DNA of 64,000 nt, taken from positions 53,947,001 through 54,011,000 of the forward strand of contig CM074855.1 in NCBI GenBank assembly GCA_037501455.1, in the 5' to 3' direction. Below, piece by piece: positions 48,469-60,035 of the stretch; position 1 is the stretch's first letter; every line of letters starts with the position of its first letter. A model generated the notes under the pieces. That model was not told the DNA's origin. It did no database searches and was given only the letters and a program-made list of their open reading frames with translations. The stretch comes from Lantana camara (lineage: Eukaryota > Streptophyta > Magnoliopsida > Lamiales > Verbenaceae). Both the position numbers and the translations under genes were made by a program.

Positions 48469-49179
48469 ATGAACAGTGCGAGCCAGCTTGCTTTCACTAT
48501 AGTTATGGACAGCCTGAGTCAGCGAGAGCAGGATGAGGTATATTTTGAGGAGCTTGAGTCCCCTCGTACAGTAGCAGTAGTTCGCCGTGGCAGGGCCCGT
48601 TACTATACATGGCAGCGAGCGCAGGAGAGAGGACACCCGGGGTATTCATACCCCAATAGGGTTGTTCATCAGCTGGAGGCTGAGCGGGACGAGTACCTAC
48701 AGGATAGCTTAAGATTGAGAGAGGTTCGGCTGGAGGCCATTCGCTACCATGATTTTGCAGCACAGCACCGGACTGACCGGGATATTGCTCGGGAGCATGC
48801 CAAAGAGATGGAGGCTCGACTGACAGCGGAGCGCCAGGCCAGAGCCCAGCAGGCATCCCGTATTGCACAGTTAGAGGCAGACTTGGCATATATGACTACT
48901 GATAGAGATTTTGCTATGGAGATGCACCATCGATATCAGAGCCGGATTAGGGCCAGACGTTGTGAGACTTTCTACCTTACCGATGAGCAGGCGGCTTAAG
49001 AGTACGAGGGACCAGTACACAGTGAGCCAGCTGCTCCAGAGGACCCTATGGACACACATGTAGGAGAGGACCAGGAGACAGAGGGATCATCTGAGGAGGA
49101 GAGCCCATCTCCAGCACGACAGGGAAATTATGTTGCTGTGTCTGATGATAGCGATGGAGCCAGTCATAGCCAGCAGTAG
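48469..49179 (+). pseudogene. Pre-gag open frame with coiled coil (D)
   Basis: This frame lies between the PBS and gag in the sense strand. From the ATG at 48469 it is open for 176 codons to a TAA at 48997-48999. It then continues in the same frame with no other stop to a TAG at 49177-49179, so the original product was probably about 236 residues with one premature stop. Residues about 70-160 are rich in Glu, Arg, Ala and Leu with heptad-like spacing (Q-L-E-A-E-R-D, R-I-A-Q-L-E-A-D-L), a likely coiled coil. The part after the stop is acidic and Ser-rich. No nucleic-acid-binding, protease or envelope motif is visible. Extra frames upstream of gag are known in some plant gypsy elements such as Ogre; its function here is unknown. 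Confidence 0.6.
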
Positions 49180-49797
49180 AGGAGCTGAGTCCGGACCATT
49201 GGGACTTGTATATAGAGGCAGATAGCAGTAGCATATATACTCAGCAGGTATGCAGCGTATTATGACATATAGGATGATTTCCGACAGGTGCAGAGGGGAT
49301 TATATATACTCCAGGGATCCCCGCTTTTTGGCAGATTATGACAGTTGACAGATGATGTTTTGGAGAGCTTAGGCAGTACGGGAGCAACTCGACTTAGCAT
49401 CGGGTCCTCCCCCTTTTTGTCTTTTTGGTCAGATATAGCCTTTGTATAAAAGCTTTTCCAAAATTTTGCATATATGACATCATCTTTTGCGGCTTTACTC
49501 ATATCACTGCATGTTACTGTTTTCTATATTTATCATGTCATGAGTCTTAGAAGTGCTTCAAGATACCATTAGGGCCGTGCATGGATCATACCATTTCATT
49601 TTGTGCATCTATATATGAGACTGTTTTCTGTTACTTGTGAATAATGATTGCTTAATGGATTAAAATTGTGACACTTTGAATTGATGACTACGTGCCCAAG
49701 TGCAAATTTTGATGGTTGATTGTTATACTATTGATGTGGAACAATGAGTATATGGACCATTCTTATCGTCATGCATTATATATGTTTGGGTGATATT
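49180..49797 (+). other. Spacer between pre-gag frame and gag (D)
   Basis: No supported coding sequence. AT content rises towards gag. Confidence 0.5.
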
Positions 49798-50760
49798 ATG
49801 AGTACAGTGACGCTATGCCCCCCGAGAAGAGCACCACGTGAACGCATTCCACCGCCACCGCCACCACCTGAAGAATTTCCCCGTCCTCCACCGATGCCAC
49901 AAGAACAACCAGAAATTGGGGAGGCTTTGAGGTAATTTGCACGGGTTTACAATTCAGCTAATGAAAAGACACTTGAAAAGTTTCTCCGAATGAATCCCCA
50001 GAAGTTCTTCGGAGAGCCCAATGATCTTAAAGCTGAAAACTGGATTGCGAGCTTAGTGAAGATCTTCGAAGCTATGAATATCTTTCCAGAGGATAGAGAG
50101 CGAGTTCAATTTGCGACCTTCCTTCTGGAACGAGCAGCGCTAAACTGGTGGAATCATACGAAGAATGTGTGGATTGAAAATGGAATAAGGTACGGCTGGA
50201 CTGAGTTTGTAAGGGCATTCGAGGACAAGTTTATTCCGCAAGTCGCTCGAGATGCCCGGGAGTCTGAGTTTATGAATCTTACCCAGGGAACGCTAACTGT
50301 GGCAGAGTACGAGGCCAAGTTTGTGAGACTGATACAATATGCACCGCATATTCTGTACGATGAGCGTAGAAAGACCAAACGATTCATTAATGGACTTAAG
50401 TCAGAATTACGGTGGGCTTTAGCACCTCTGAATCTTGAAGGATATACTCAGGCAGTTGAAACTGCTTTGAGTACTGAAGCAGCCCATAGAGAGATCAGGA
50501 TGACCGCAAACCATGCGAAGCCATATTAATCGAAACCACCACAGGGATTCAAACGCTCAGCCAATCAGTCAAATTTTAGATCAGGAAAGAGACCAATGAT
50601 GGCACCCCCGCAAGCACCGCTTGCCCCTCAGAACGAGATTGAATGTGAATTCTACCATAGGCCAGGGCATACCGAAGCAACCTGCAGAAAGAAAACTGGC
50701 CAGTGCTTCTATTGTGGAAGTCCTGACCATAAGCTCGGGAATTGTCCAAAAGCAAAAGGT
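49798..50760 (+). pseudogene. D gag
   Basis: Capsid/nucleocapsid part of the polyprotein. I start it at the ATG at 49798, just before a Pro-rich N-terminus (run of prolines near residue 20). The gag core follows: F-L-E-R-A-A-L-N-W-W near 50130-50155, F-x-D-K-F-I-P-Q and a Y-A-P-H-I-L segment. Two zinc knuckles lie at about 50644-50746; the second is a full CCHC, but in the first the second Cys is Tyr (C-E-F-Y). In-frame stops at 49933-49935 and 50527-50529 split it into three pieces, all in the same frame as pol. It therefore cannot make full Gag without readthrough. Confidence 0.88.
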
Positions 50761-53700
50761 AGGCAAGGACAGCAAGAGTATCAAGGCAAGGGTAAGGCGG
50801 TGGCGGGGAATGGAAACAAGCCAATGGTCAGAGGAAGGGCTTATGCTCTGGATGGATGCGACGAGCCAGACCCTACAGCTGTTGTGGAAGGTACGGTAAA
50901 TGTTCTTGACACGCCAGTTAAGGTCCTATACGACCCTGGTGCCACGCATTCATTCATTGCATCCAAATTATGTGCGCATTTACATTTTCCACTTGAACAA
51001 TTGCCATATCTTTTCGAAGTAAGTTCTCCCTTAAGAACTTGCCTTAAAACGGATCAAGTATATAAATGCTGCCCTATAAGAATCATCGGTCAATTTTACC
51101 CCTTGGATCTTATTACACTACCTATGACAAAGTATGGGATTATTTTGGGAATGAATTGGCTTCATAAGTACCGAGTCAAGCTGTATTGTTTCAAGAAGGA
51201 AGTTATCTTAGGAAGGGATGAAAGTCCCATATCAGATGAACAAGGAGGACAAACACGGATGATTTCGGCAATGGAAGCAAAAAGGATGATTCAGAAGGGA
51301 GCTACAGGGTTCGTTGCTTACCTCTTAAATAGACCAAAGGATCAGAGTAAAGTAGAAGAAGTGGAGGTTGTTAACGAGTTCTTAGAAGTGTTTCCCGAAC
51401 ACTTAAACACCTTACCACCAGACCGTGAACTAGAATTTGTGATTGAGACAGTTCCAGGGGCCGAGCCATACTCTAAGGCACCCTACCGGATGGCACCGGC
51501 TGAACTTCAGGAGTTAAGGAAACAACTTGATGAATTGCTAGAGGCAGGTTATATCCGCCCTAGTACTTCTCCTTGGGGAGCACCTGTGTTATTTGTTAAG
51601 AAGAAAGATGGGTCGTTACGACTTTGCATCGACTACCGAGAGCGTAACAGGATGACGGTGAAAAATAAGTACCCTCTTCCTCACATCGAGGAGTTATTCG
51701 ATGTACTTCAAGGATCGCAAATATACTCCAAGCTAGATTTGAGGCAAGGGTACTATCAATTGAAAATTAGAGAAGAGGATATTCCCAAGACAGCGTTCAA
51801 TAGTCGTTACGGGCATTTTGAGTTCGTAGTAATGCCCTTTGGGCTAATGAACGCCCCAGCTGCATTTATGGATATGATGCATCGGATTTTTCGGCCGTTT
51901 CTTGACAAGTTCGTGGTGATCTTTATTGATGATATTTTGGTGTTTTCCAAGACACCAGAGGATCATGACAAACATCTTCGGTCAGTGCTGAGCACTTTGC
52001 TGGATCACAAGCTTTATGCAAAATTCAGCAAATGTGAGTTTTGGTTGGAAAAGATCTCGTTCTTAGGACATATCATATCTGGTTCAGGAGTCGAAGTGGA
52101 TCCCTCGAAAATTGAAACGATTTTGGACTGGAAACAACCAAGGAATCCTTCTGAGGTAAGAAGCTTTTTGGGACTCGCAGGATACTATCGAAGATTCGTA
52201 CAGGATTTTTCAAAGATAGCAGCACCACTTACTCAATTAACCAAGAAGGAAGGAAAGTTCGTATGGACAGAGAAATGTGAACAGAGTTTTCAGGAAGTAA
52301 AGAAAAGATTAACTACCGCACCTGTACTAATATTACCAGAAGGGAAGGAAGGTTACACCGTTTATACCGATGCTTTGAAAGAAGGGTTAGGATGCGTTCT
52401 GCGTTCTGATGCAGCATGGAAAGGTGATAGCATATGCATCAAGAAAGCTTAAACCACATGAAGCCAACTACCCCACCCATGATTTAGAGCTAGCAGCGAT
52501 CGTCTTTGCCCTTGCAAAATGGAGACATTACTTGTATGGGGTAACCTTTGAAGTGTTCACAGATCATAAAAGTTTGCGGTACTTGTTCACTCAAAAGGAA
52601 CTAAATATGAGACAGAGAAGGTGGATGGAGTTTCTGGAAGATTATGATTGTACAATTCAATACCATCCTGGAAAGGCCAACGTGGTGGCTGATGCATTGA
52701 GTCGAAAGGCTAATATAGCGCATGTCGAAGGACACCCAATAGAGTGTGGAAGAAAACCAGCTCAAGTGATTCCTAGACCTAAGTTGGCAAATCTAATAAT
52801 TTCGTCACCGCTGAAGGATCGATTGATAAAGACGCAAGCTATTGACGAATGGATTAAAAAGTGTCTCAATTCCAAGGAGAAGGATGATGAGACAAAATTC
52901 AGTAAAAGTGAAGATGGAATCTTGAGATATAAGAACAGAGTCTGTGTGCCTTTAGCTATCCGAAAGGAAATACTTGATGAAGCACAGAAGACACGTTATA
53001 CAGTACACCCTGGAGGAACGAAGATGTACCAAGATCTTAAGAAGCAGTTTTGGTGGAACGGAATGAAAAGAGACATTGCTGATTATGTTAAGAAGTCCTT
53101 AACTTGTCAGAAAGTTAAAGCAGAACGCCAAAAACCAGCAGGGAAGTTACAACCACTACCAATTCCTACATGGAAGTGGGAGCAAATAACCATGGATTTT
53201 GTTACTGGGTTACCTAAAGTCAAAGGAGGACAGGGCAGTATATGGGTCATAGTTGACAGATTGACAAAATCAGCACACTTCCTACCAGTCAAGACTACGG
53301 ATAAAGTTAAATCCTTAGCAAAACTGTATCAGCAGGAAATTGTGAGATTACATGGAGTGCCGGTGAGTATAGTGTCTGACCGAGACCCAAAGTTTACATC
53401 ACAACTATGGCAAAATGTGCAAAGTCTGATGGAAAGTAAGTTACATTTCAGTACAGCGGCACACCCGCAGACAGACGGACAGTCAGAAAGGTTGATTAAA
53501 TATTTGGAGGATATGTTAAGAGCATGTGCTTTGGACTTTTCAGACAGCTGGAAAGATTGTTTACCCCTCGTGGAGTTTGCATACAATAACAGTTATCAGG
53601 CTTCAATTCAAGCAGCTCCATATGAAGCCTTGTATGGGAGAAAATGCATATCTCCATTATATTGGGATATGGATGAGATAAGGGATACCTCTGAGGGAAC

Positions 53701-54286
53701 TCCCAGGGCCAAAGTACTCGAATGGATTGAAAGGGCTACAGAAAAGATTAAGATAATCAGGCAAAGAATGAAAGCCGCCCAGGATAGACAGAAGAGCTAT
53801 GCCGACAAAAGAAGAAGGGATTTAGAGTTCGATGTGGGTGAGAAAGTGTTTCTGAAAGCATTGCCAAGGAAAGGGTTCACAAGGATTGGAAAAGGTGGAA
53901 AATTGAACCCTAGATACATAGGACCTTTTGAGATACTAGAACGTGTGGGTCCAACAGCGTATCGTCTGGATCTACCAGCAAGCTTAACAGGACTCCATAA
54001 TGTATTTCATGTATCCCAACTTCGTAAATACTTTGCTGATGAGGCACAGGTGGTGCCAGTAGAAGATGTTCCGTTAGAACCTAATCTAACCTACGAGTTG
54101 AAGGCGGTTAAGATCCTGGATAAGAAATTCCAGGAATTAAGAAATAAAAAGATTCCATTGGTTAAGGTTTTATGGAAAAGGAACGGTACAGAGGAGGTTA
54201 CCTGGGAAACTGAAGAAAAGATGCAAAAACACTATCCCAAATTGTTCAGAGATCACGAAGAGAATTTGAGGACAGATTCTTCTTAA
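50761..54286 (+). pseudogene. D pol: protease, RT, RNase H, integrase, chromodomain
   Basis: In frame with gag up to about 52400. Protease has D-P-G-A-T-H-S-F (about 50932). RT has [13 protein letters not shown] (about 51600) and F-I-D-D (about 51922-51933). RNase H starts Y-T-D near 52360 but a tandem 7-bp duplication (52395-52408) shifts the frame; the second frame is open from 52409 to the stop at 54284-54286. It encodes the rest of RNase H (A-D-A-L-S-R), then integrase with D in M-D-F, D in S-D-R-D and E in Q-S-E-R, then the GPF/Y region and a chromodomain (P-L-V-K-V-L-W...T-W-E-T-E-E), diagnostic of Tekay-type chromoviruses. The integrase zinc motif is damaged: the first His is Gln (E-A-Q-K) and the first Cys is Ser (K-S-L-T-C), whereas C keeps both. 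Confidence 0.92.
52395..52408 (+). repeat. 7-bp tandem duplication in D RNase H
   Basis: CGTTCTG occurs twice in a row (52395-52401 and 52402-52408). It is the sole cause of the frame change between the two long pol frames. Confidence 0.85.
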
Positions 54287-54297
54287 GGAGGGGAGGT
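54262..54297 (+). other. D PPT and PPT-proximal hairpin
   Basis: GAATTTG (54262-54268) pairs with CAGATTC (54273-54279), including one G-U, around the loop AGGA. It overlaps the last codons of pol. The PPT AAGGAGGGGAGG follows the stop and abuts the 3' LTR. Confidence 0.75.
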
Positions 54298-57200
54298 TGT
54301 GACAGCCCGGTTCGGGATCAGATCAATAAAGGTAAGCTAAGGGCAACGTAAGGGCATTTATAGAACTTGATCCGTATTTAAAACAATTTATATCATGCAT
54401 CCCTACATGAAATGTGTGCTCATATGTGATATTAGGTGACTAAAAGGGGGGAAAACTACCTTTAAACCCTAAGAGCACTATTTATTTCCGAACCAGCATT
54501 ATACCGTTTTATTCAGGAGACCTTAAAGAACCTATACCTATCTTCTTAGAATATTTCAACTCTCTTTTCAATGCTTTGAGGTTTCGTTTATGTGTCCAGA
54601 GCAATTTAAGAATTTATTTTCAAATAAAAATTTCCGTCGGTAAGAAATATTTCCTTCGTTAGAATGATTTAGCCTTGAGATCATCACCATAACGTTCCTC
54701 GATTTTTTCTAAATTTTTGGAAAGCCTTTTGGACCTTCATATCTTATCCTAGTATTTATTTCATAATTTAATTAATTTTCGAAATTCAAGAAAATCAAAT
54801 CTTCCGAAGCTTATAACTTTTAAACCGTACGTCCGATTTTGAACCATGAGTAACCGTTTCGAAGCTAATTTTATTTCCTAGATCTTGGGCACTTTTCCAA
54901 CATCAAACATACGAAGGAGAAAGGTGGAATTACCAGAATACCCCTGCTGTGACAATTATGTAAAGAAGGAAACCTATTTTTGGAAATTTCACAAAATACC
55001 CCACCTTAAGCCCCTAAAATAAATATTATTTGCACTCTAGTCCTTCCCTACAACTATAAATAAGTGTGTTGGGGTCTCATTTCTCCCCCACACCAGCCAT
55101 TCTCACGCCACACTCTCTCCCCCTAAGGTTAGTTTTGTTATTATTTTTTTTATTATGTTTTAATTAGTTTAATTTATGTTTTATTTTATGTTTTAATTTA
55201 TTTATTAATTATGCTAGGTTTAGGATTTAATTTATGTTTTATTTTATGCATGAATTATGTGATTTAATTTATGTTTTTAAATATTCATGAATTTATGAAT
55301 TATATTCTTATAGTATAGTTTATTATGAAATGTGTTACATAATTTAATTTTGTGACAAATTAATTATGTGACAATTATGCTAGCATGTCATATGTTACAT
55401 TTTAATTATTTTATGATCATACTTAGGTAATTTAATTTATTTCATGATTTAATTAAATGTTACATGTTATTTAATGTTACATAATTAAAGTATAACCTAT
55501 AGTTTTAAATGTTACATGTTTAATTAATTGTTACATAATTACTTGACCAATTGATATATGTTATGGTATACATGTATAATATACGTATACGTATTTGATT
55601 CCAATATGTATAAATACGTGTGTACTTTCGTATAAATACTATGTGTATTTCCTTAATAAATACGTATGTACTTTTGTATAAATACCGTATGTATTCTAGT
55701 ATAAATACCGCATGTATTCTTGTATAAATACTGTATGTACCTTGTATAAATACTGTACAAATACGGTAGGTATCCCCGTATAAATACCGTATACATACAG
55801 TATAAGTACCGTATACATACTATATAAATACACGTATACATACAGTATAAGTATAGTGTACATACAGTATATATACCGTATACCTGAATAGTGACCTTTG
55901 ACCTTGACCTTTGACCCTTGACCTTTGACTTTGACTTTTGATTTTGACCTTGACCAAGAATTTTGAGTTTCAACCTAATTGATCATTTCAAAGAGACGAA
56001 TTCAACGGTCAAAGCCTTTTTCGAAAATTCTAAAAAACAAGGGATCAAAGTAGGTTTCAAAGTTCACATTAGGGTTGTTCTAAGACCTTAAGAACATACC
56101 CCTAAGCTTTTGACACGAACTTTCTTATGAGACTAATCGTTTGCCCGAATTCTTTCTTCGGGAAAGATTATCCCTTGTTTAAATGTGCCGCATTCTTTTC
56201 AATCTTATACTCCAATAATTGACTATCCGCACTCAATCATGCATCATTAATCATGTGTGGGGCTTAGATCCTTAAGCTTATGGTAGTCTGTCACTTACAG
56301 GAGATAATACCGAGCTCTGGGATCCGCAGGGTACCGTGTGAACCCTGTCTTCTACCAACTATCAACTTATCTAAATAAATAGGTGAGGTTTAAACTATTT
56401 CAACTGGAACTATGAAAATTCTTATGTATTCAAATGATTTCAAAATCAACTCATCCGAGTTCAAAGATTCTTATCTGTCAAGTTAAACGTTTTCCCGTTT
56501 TGGGATAATGCTCCAAGTTTAAAGCTAATGATCTCTGATAAACGTTCTGTTCAATGTTATACTGCTTTGATTAAAGGTTCAGTCTTCTGAGCTCTGTGTG
56601 CTTAGGCACTTTTGTTATCTTGAATGCAAGCTTTGGAAATTTTGCTATGTTGGGCCCTGGCGGTATGGTTAGTAGTAGACCGGGAGGCGTGCGCCAATGG
56701 CTACTATGATACCGTCCGCCGTACTGACCTTGGTGATGGTTTAATCGGAGGTTGGTTACTCCACATCGAAGGTCGGGAGAGGTGGTAAATTCCTCCCGTT
56801 TCGCACATCACCGCGGGGTAGCTCCCTGGGCGCGACAATAAGGGGAGAAGGGGTGGTGCATGTGATTATGGGTGTTGGGATCCTAATGGATCTCGATACC
56901 AATTTTGTAAATGTTTTTGAGGAGTAAAGGATGGATATGGCCTAGCTTGCGGGCAAATTTTGGTTTTAAAGTCTGGTTCATATTTTTGAAAATATCCCGT
57001 ATCCTGTTTCCCTGTTTATATAAAGTATGTATGAACCAGAACCTCTGATATGTGTGTTTGTGTGTGCTTGTGAAAAATCCCATTTCAAGATAAAAGAGTT
57101 ATCTTTCCGGTTTGAGAAAAGTTACTAAGAAAACCTTTCAAAACCCCACAAGTTCAACTATTCTTTATTTCTACGAATTATCTCACTTAGTCCCTTTGAC

Positions 57201-57680
57201 TAATACCTCCACCCTGTTTTCTGACCTCATGGTTTCAGGTAGGCAGCCCGGCGCTTCCTAGAGGTATCTTGAAGCTGTAGGAGGTCTTTTGTTAAGTCAG
57301 GATTGCTAGTTACTTTTCCTTTGTCCTGCATAGTCGTGGTTACCTCTACCTTTACGTTGCATGTTTTACTATGAGAACTTGTTCAGGCTACGACCTGAAT
57401 TACTTGGACTTCGATTTTATTATGTTCCTTTATTTCCTATTGGACTAAGGTTTTATGTTAATATTATGGCTACTTGTTTCTGTGGTTATGCATATACTAC
57501 TGTGTTGCATTCATGTTTTCAAAAGTTTAAAATTATTATGAAATTCTGCTGCGTTGGCAACACTGGTTACTTTGATCTTTGTTATGTTCTGTCTGTTCGC
57601 CGAAGTATCTCTCGAGTAATAAAGCTTCCTAGTTACTTGGGTGATACAACGTTGCGGGGTTGTGGCGTTGGGGCGCTACA
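54298..57680 (+). repeat. D 3' LTR
   Basis: Collinear with 44958-48341 and about 99% identical by eye; it ends GGGGCGCTACA at 57680. Apart from the dyad base (intact here), the splice-like signals are the same in both copies. Confidence 0.93.
57187..57203 (+). repeat. LTR dyad, D 3' LTR
   Basis: TTAGTC (57187-57192) and GACTAA (57198-57203) form a 6-bp stem with a 5-nt loop. Confidence 0.6.
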
Positions 57681-59100
57681 TTCATCTTCCATTTTTTCCA
57701 ACAAGAATCAAGCTCAAGACCTTCACGCTTTCTTCCCCTTCATCTTCTCTTCCTTTTGAGGTAAGATACACGTGTATAATTTGGTGATTCATGAAGGCTT
57801 TGTTAGGTCTTTGGAGGTTTGTTGGATTCATGAACTTAAATGCATTATTTTTGAAGTTAGGGAGATAATATGTGCATATTTGATATGAGTTGCATGAAGT
57901 TTAGAGCATAGATGATGATTTTCATTTTGGGGTTTCTTGAGTAAATTTTGATGGATCAAAGTATGTTTCCTTGGATTAAATGGTGCCTACTTGATATATA
58001 TGATTATATGCATGATATATGATTATTTTAGAGTGTTTTGGGTTAGCCTTGAAGTGGTTTTTGCTTCCTTCTCCTTCCCCTTCGAGAAACCCCTATTTCT
58101 GCCATTTTTTCCAGCCCAGAAGGACTACCTGGGAGGGTAGCTTTTGCACACAAAAAGTACCCGGGCGGGTAGTTTAGTGCAGTAGGGTTTCTGCACCTGC
58201 TCTTCCCGACCGAGTAAATTTCTGCCTTGTTTTTACGCGGCTGGGTACCCCCTCGTATGACCTCGGATTGAGCTGATTTTCGGACACAATCAACTTCTTT
58301 GAGTCTAGAATACTCTCCAGCTGGAATCACCTCAATATATTTTGCCATTTGTGAGATATTATCCATTTGTGAGATATTATCAATTCTTTATGGTGTCGCC
58401 ACTTCGTCGGAAATCTGCTTTCACCCAACTTCGGGACTACCCATTTTCAACTCTCTTTGAACCATGATCCGTGCCACATATCATTAGAAAGCCCTGTGTG
58501 TCTACTTTCATTTCCAACAAACAAAACCCAATTCCAATTTATAGAACTCCAGATATTCCCATTTTCCTACAGCTTGTGCATTCCTGAAAACTGTCAGCTT
58601 TTCCTAGACTTCGCCAAAAACTCTCTTCTTATGTTCCTTTCACCTGTTTGGCTCCCGTATGTGATTTATATGAATTTTATGTTTGTTAAATTGAAAAATA
58701 TACTGTTATTTGACATTCCTTGGTTCGTATTTGCTTATCTTGATTGTTTAGCTTCGTGATAAACGTGAAATCGATGCATTTGGTTGAATGGCATAAATAC
58801 ATGACCTCCTTGAGCTTAATTGCATCTCTTAAGAGTTAATCTAATGTCATACTTGTTTAAGTGCTACTTTCTTGCTAAGTGATTTATTTATGAAGGTGTT
58901 GATATGTGTTGAGGTGTTGGTATTGTCTTATCTATTTACGTGAACACAATCACAACATTTCCATGCGTTTTATGCTTTCATTGGGTATCATATCATCTCA
59001 TGAAATAATGCACCACCTCTTGATCATTTGTCGTGTGTCCTACTTGATTTCATTATTGAGTCGTGTCTCACGAGTACACCATGTTTCCTTTCTTGTTCAG

Positions 59101-59156
59101 TGTTCTCCTCGATGGAGACTTGTGGTCCTTCTACTGCTTCTTTCTTGCACTTGGAG
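59101..59156 (+). other. B 3' LTR leader exon 2-like block (56 nt)
   Basis: It lies between acceptor TTTCTTGTTCAG (ends 59100) and donor GAG|GTGAGG (59157). The inferred introns are 57761-59100 (1340 nt) and 59157-60070 (914 nt), the latter ending CTTGCAG. Confidence 0.55.
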
Positions 59157-60021
59157 GTGAGGGTTTTCTTTTATAATTGACCTATAGCCTTGCATAAATT
59201 AAAACATAGCCAAAGGGTTTTCATATCAAATTATCCATACCTCTTATACCGGTTATGTACCGGAAATATTTTATAAATCCTGAATGTGTTACCCTGAGCC
59301 AGTTTTTTGAGATCCTACTATTGCCCCCGGCTCTTCTAGTGCTGGACTAGCCGGAGTGGTTCCTGTTCCTGTTCCTGGGGCCCAGGAGCTTGTGTATTGA
59401 GGGAACCGGGGAGGCATCGGGCCGACGGCGAACTCTTGCACAGGTCCCATCTTATTGGACCAACCCGGACATCTGCCAGGCGGTTTGGCAGAAGATGGGA
59501 TTCCGGTTTGGGAGAGTCATGAACCCGCCTTACTACTGTTACCGGACGGCTAGGGCTAGCTACCCGAACCATCACCGGAGAAGGAGGTTATTGTACTTGT
59601 TTTTCCAGTATTAATGATTATAAAATTCCTGATTTCTGTCTGCTTGATTGCTTATTGTTCCTGTCATGTTAATAAGTGAAAAGTGGAGTACTCCAGGATG
59701 GAATAAATATCCGTTCAAGTCGGGTCGCCTAAAATGAAATTACATTGATATCCGTGACCTCCGGTATGCCCCAGTGTGGACGTAGCAGCTGGAGCCGTGG
59801 AGGGTTAAGGTAAAACGGGCATCAACGAAGGGCGAATGGATATTTACACATGCATTGTATATCCTGATTACTTGATTGCATGACTTAACGTAATGCCACC
59901 CGTACGTGTTATTTGAATCATATTTCTTATTCCTGGTTTCATTAACGAATCACGTATAGTGTAATTATGCCTGCTTGACTGCCTGTTTATATATATATAC
60001 GTGTGTTAACCCCTTCACTCA

Positions 60022-60035
60022 GTCAGTTGGCTGAC
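60022..60035 (+). repeat. LTR dyad, B 3' LTR
   Basis: GTCAG (60022-60026) and CTGAC (60031-60035) pair around the loop TTGG. The outer A-T pair of the 5' copy is lost by a T-to-C change at 60036. Confidence 0.55.

Larger units (their letters stand above)
44958..57680 (+). mobile_element. D: full-length Ty3/gypsy Tekay chromovirus, young
   Basis: It is inserted in the 3' LTR of B, flanked by TTCAT (44953-44957 and 57681-57685). Length 12.7 kb; LTRs 44958-48341 (3384 bp) and 54298-57680 (3383 bp). Order: LTR, PBS, a pre-gag frame, gag, PR, RT, RNase H, IN, chromodomain, PPT, LTR. By eye the LTRs differ at about 35-40 positions, near 1%. The copy is not intact: gag has two stops, pol a 7-bp duplication, and the pre-gag frame a stop. 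Confidence 0.95.
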
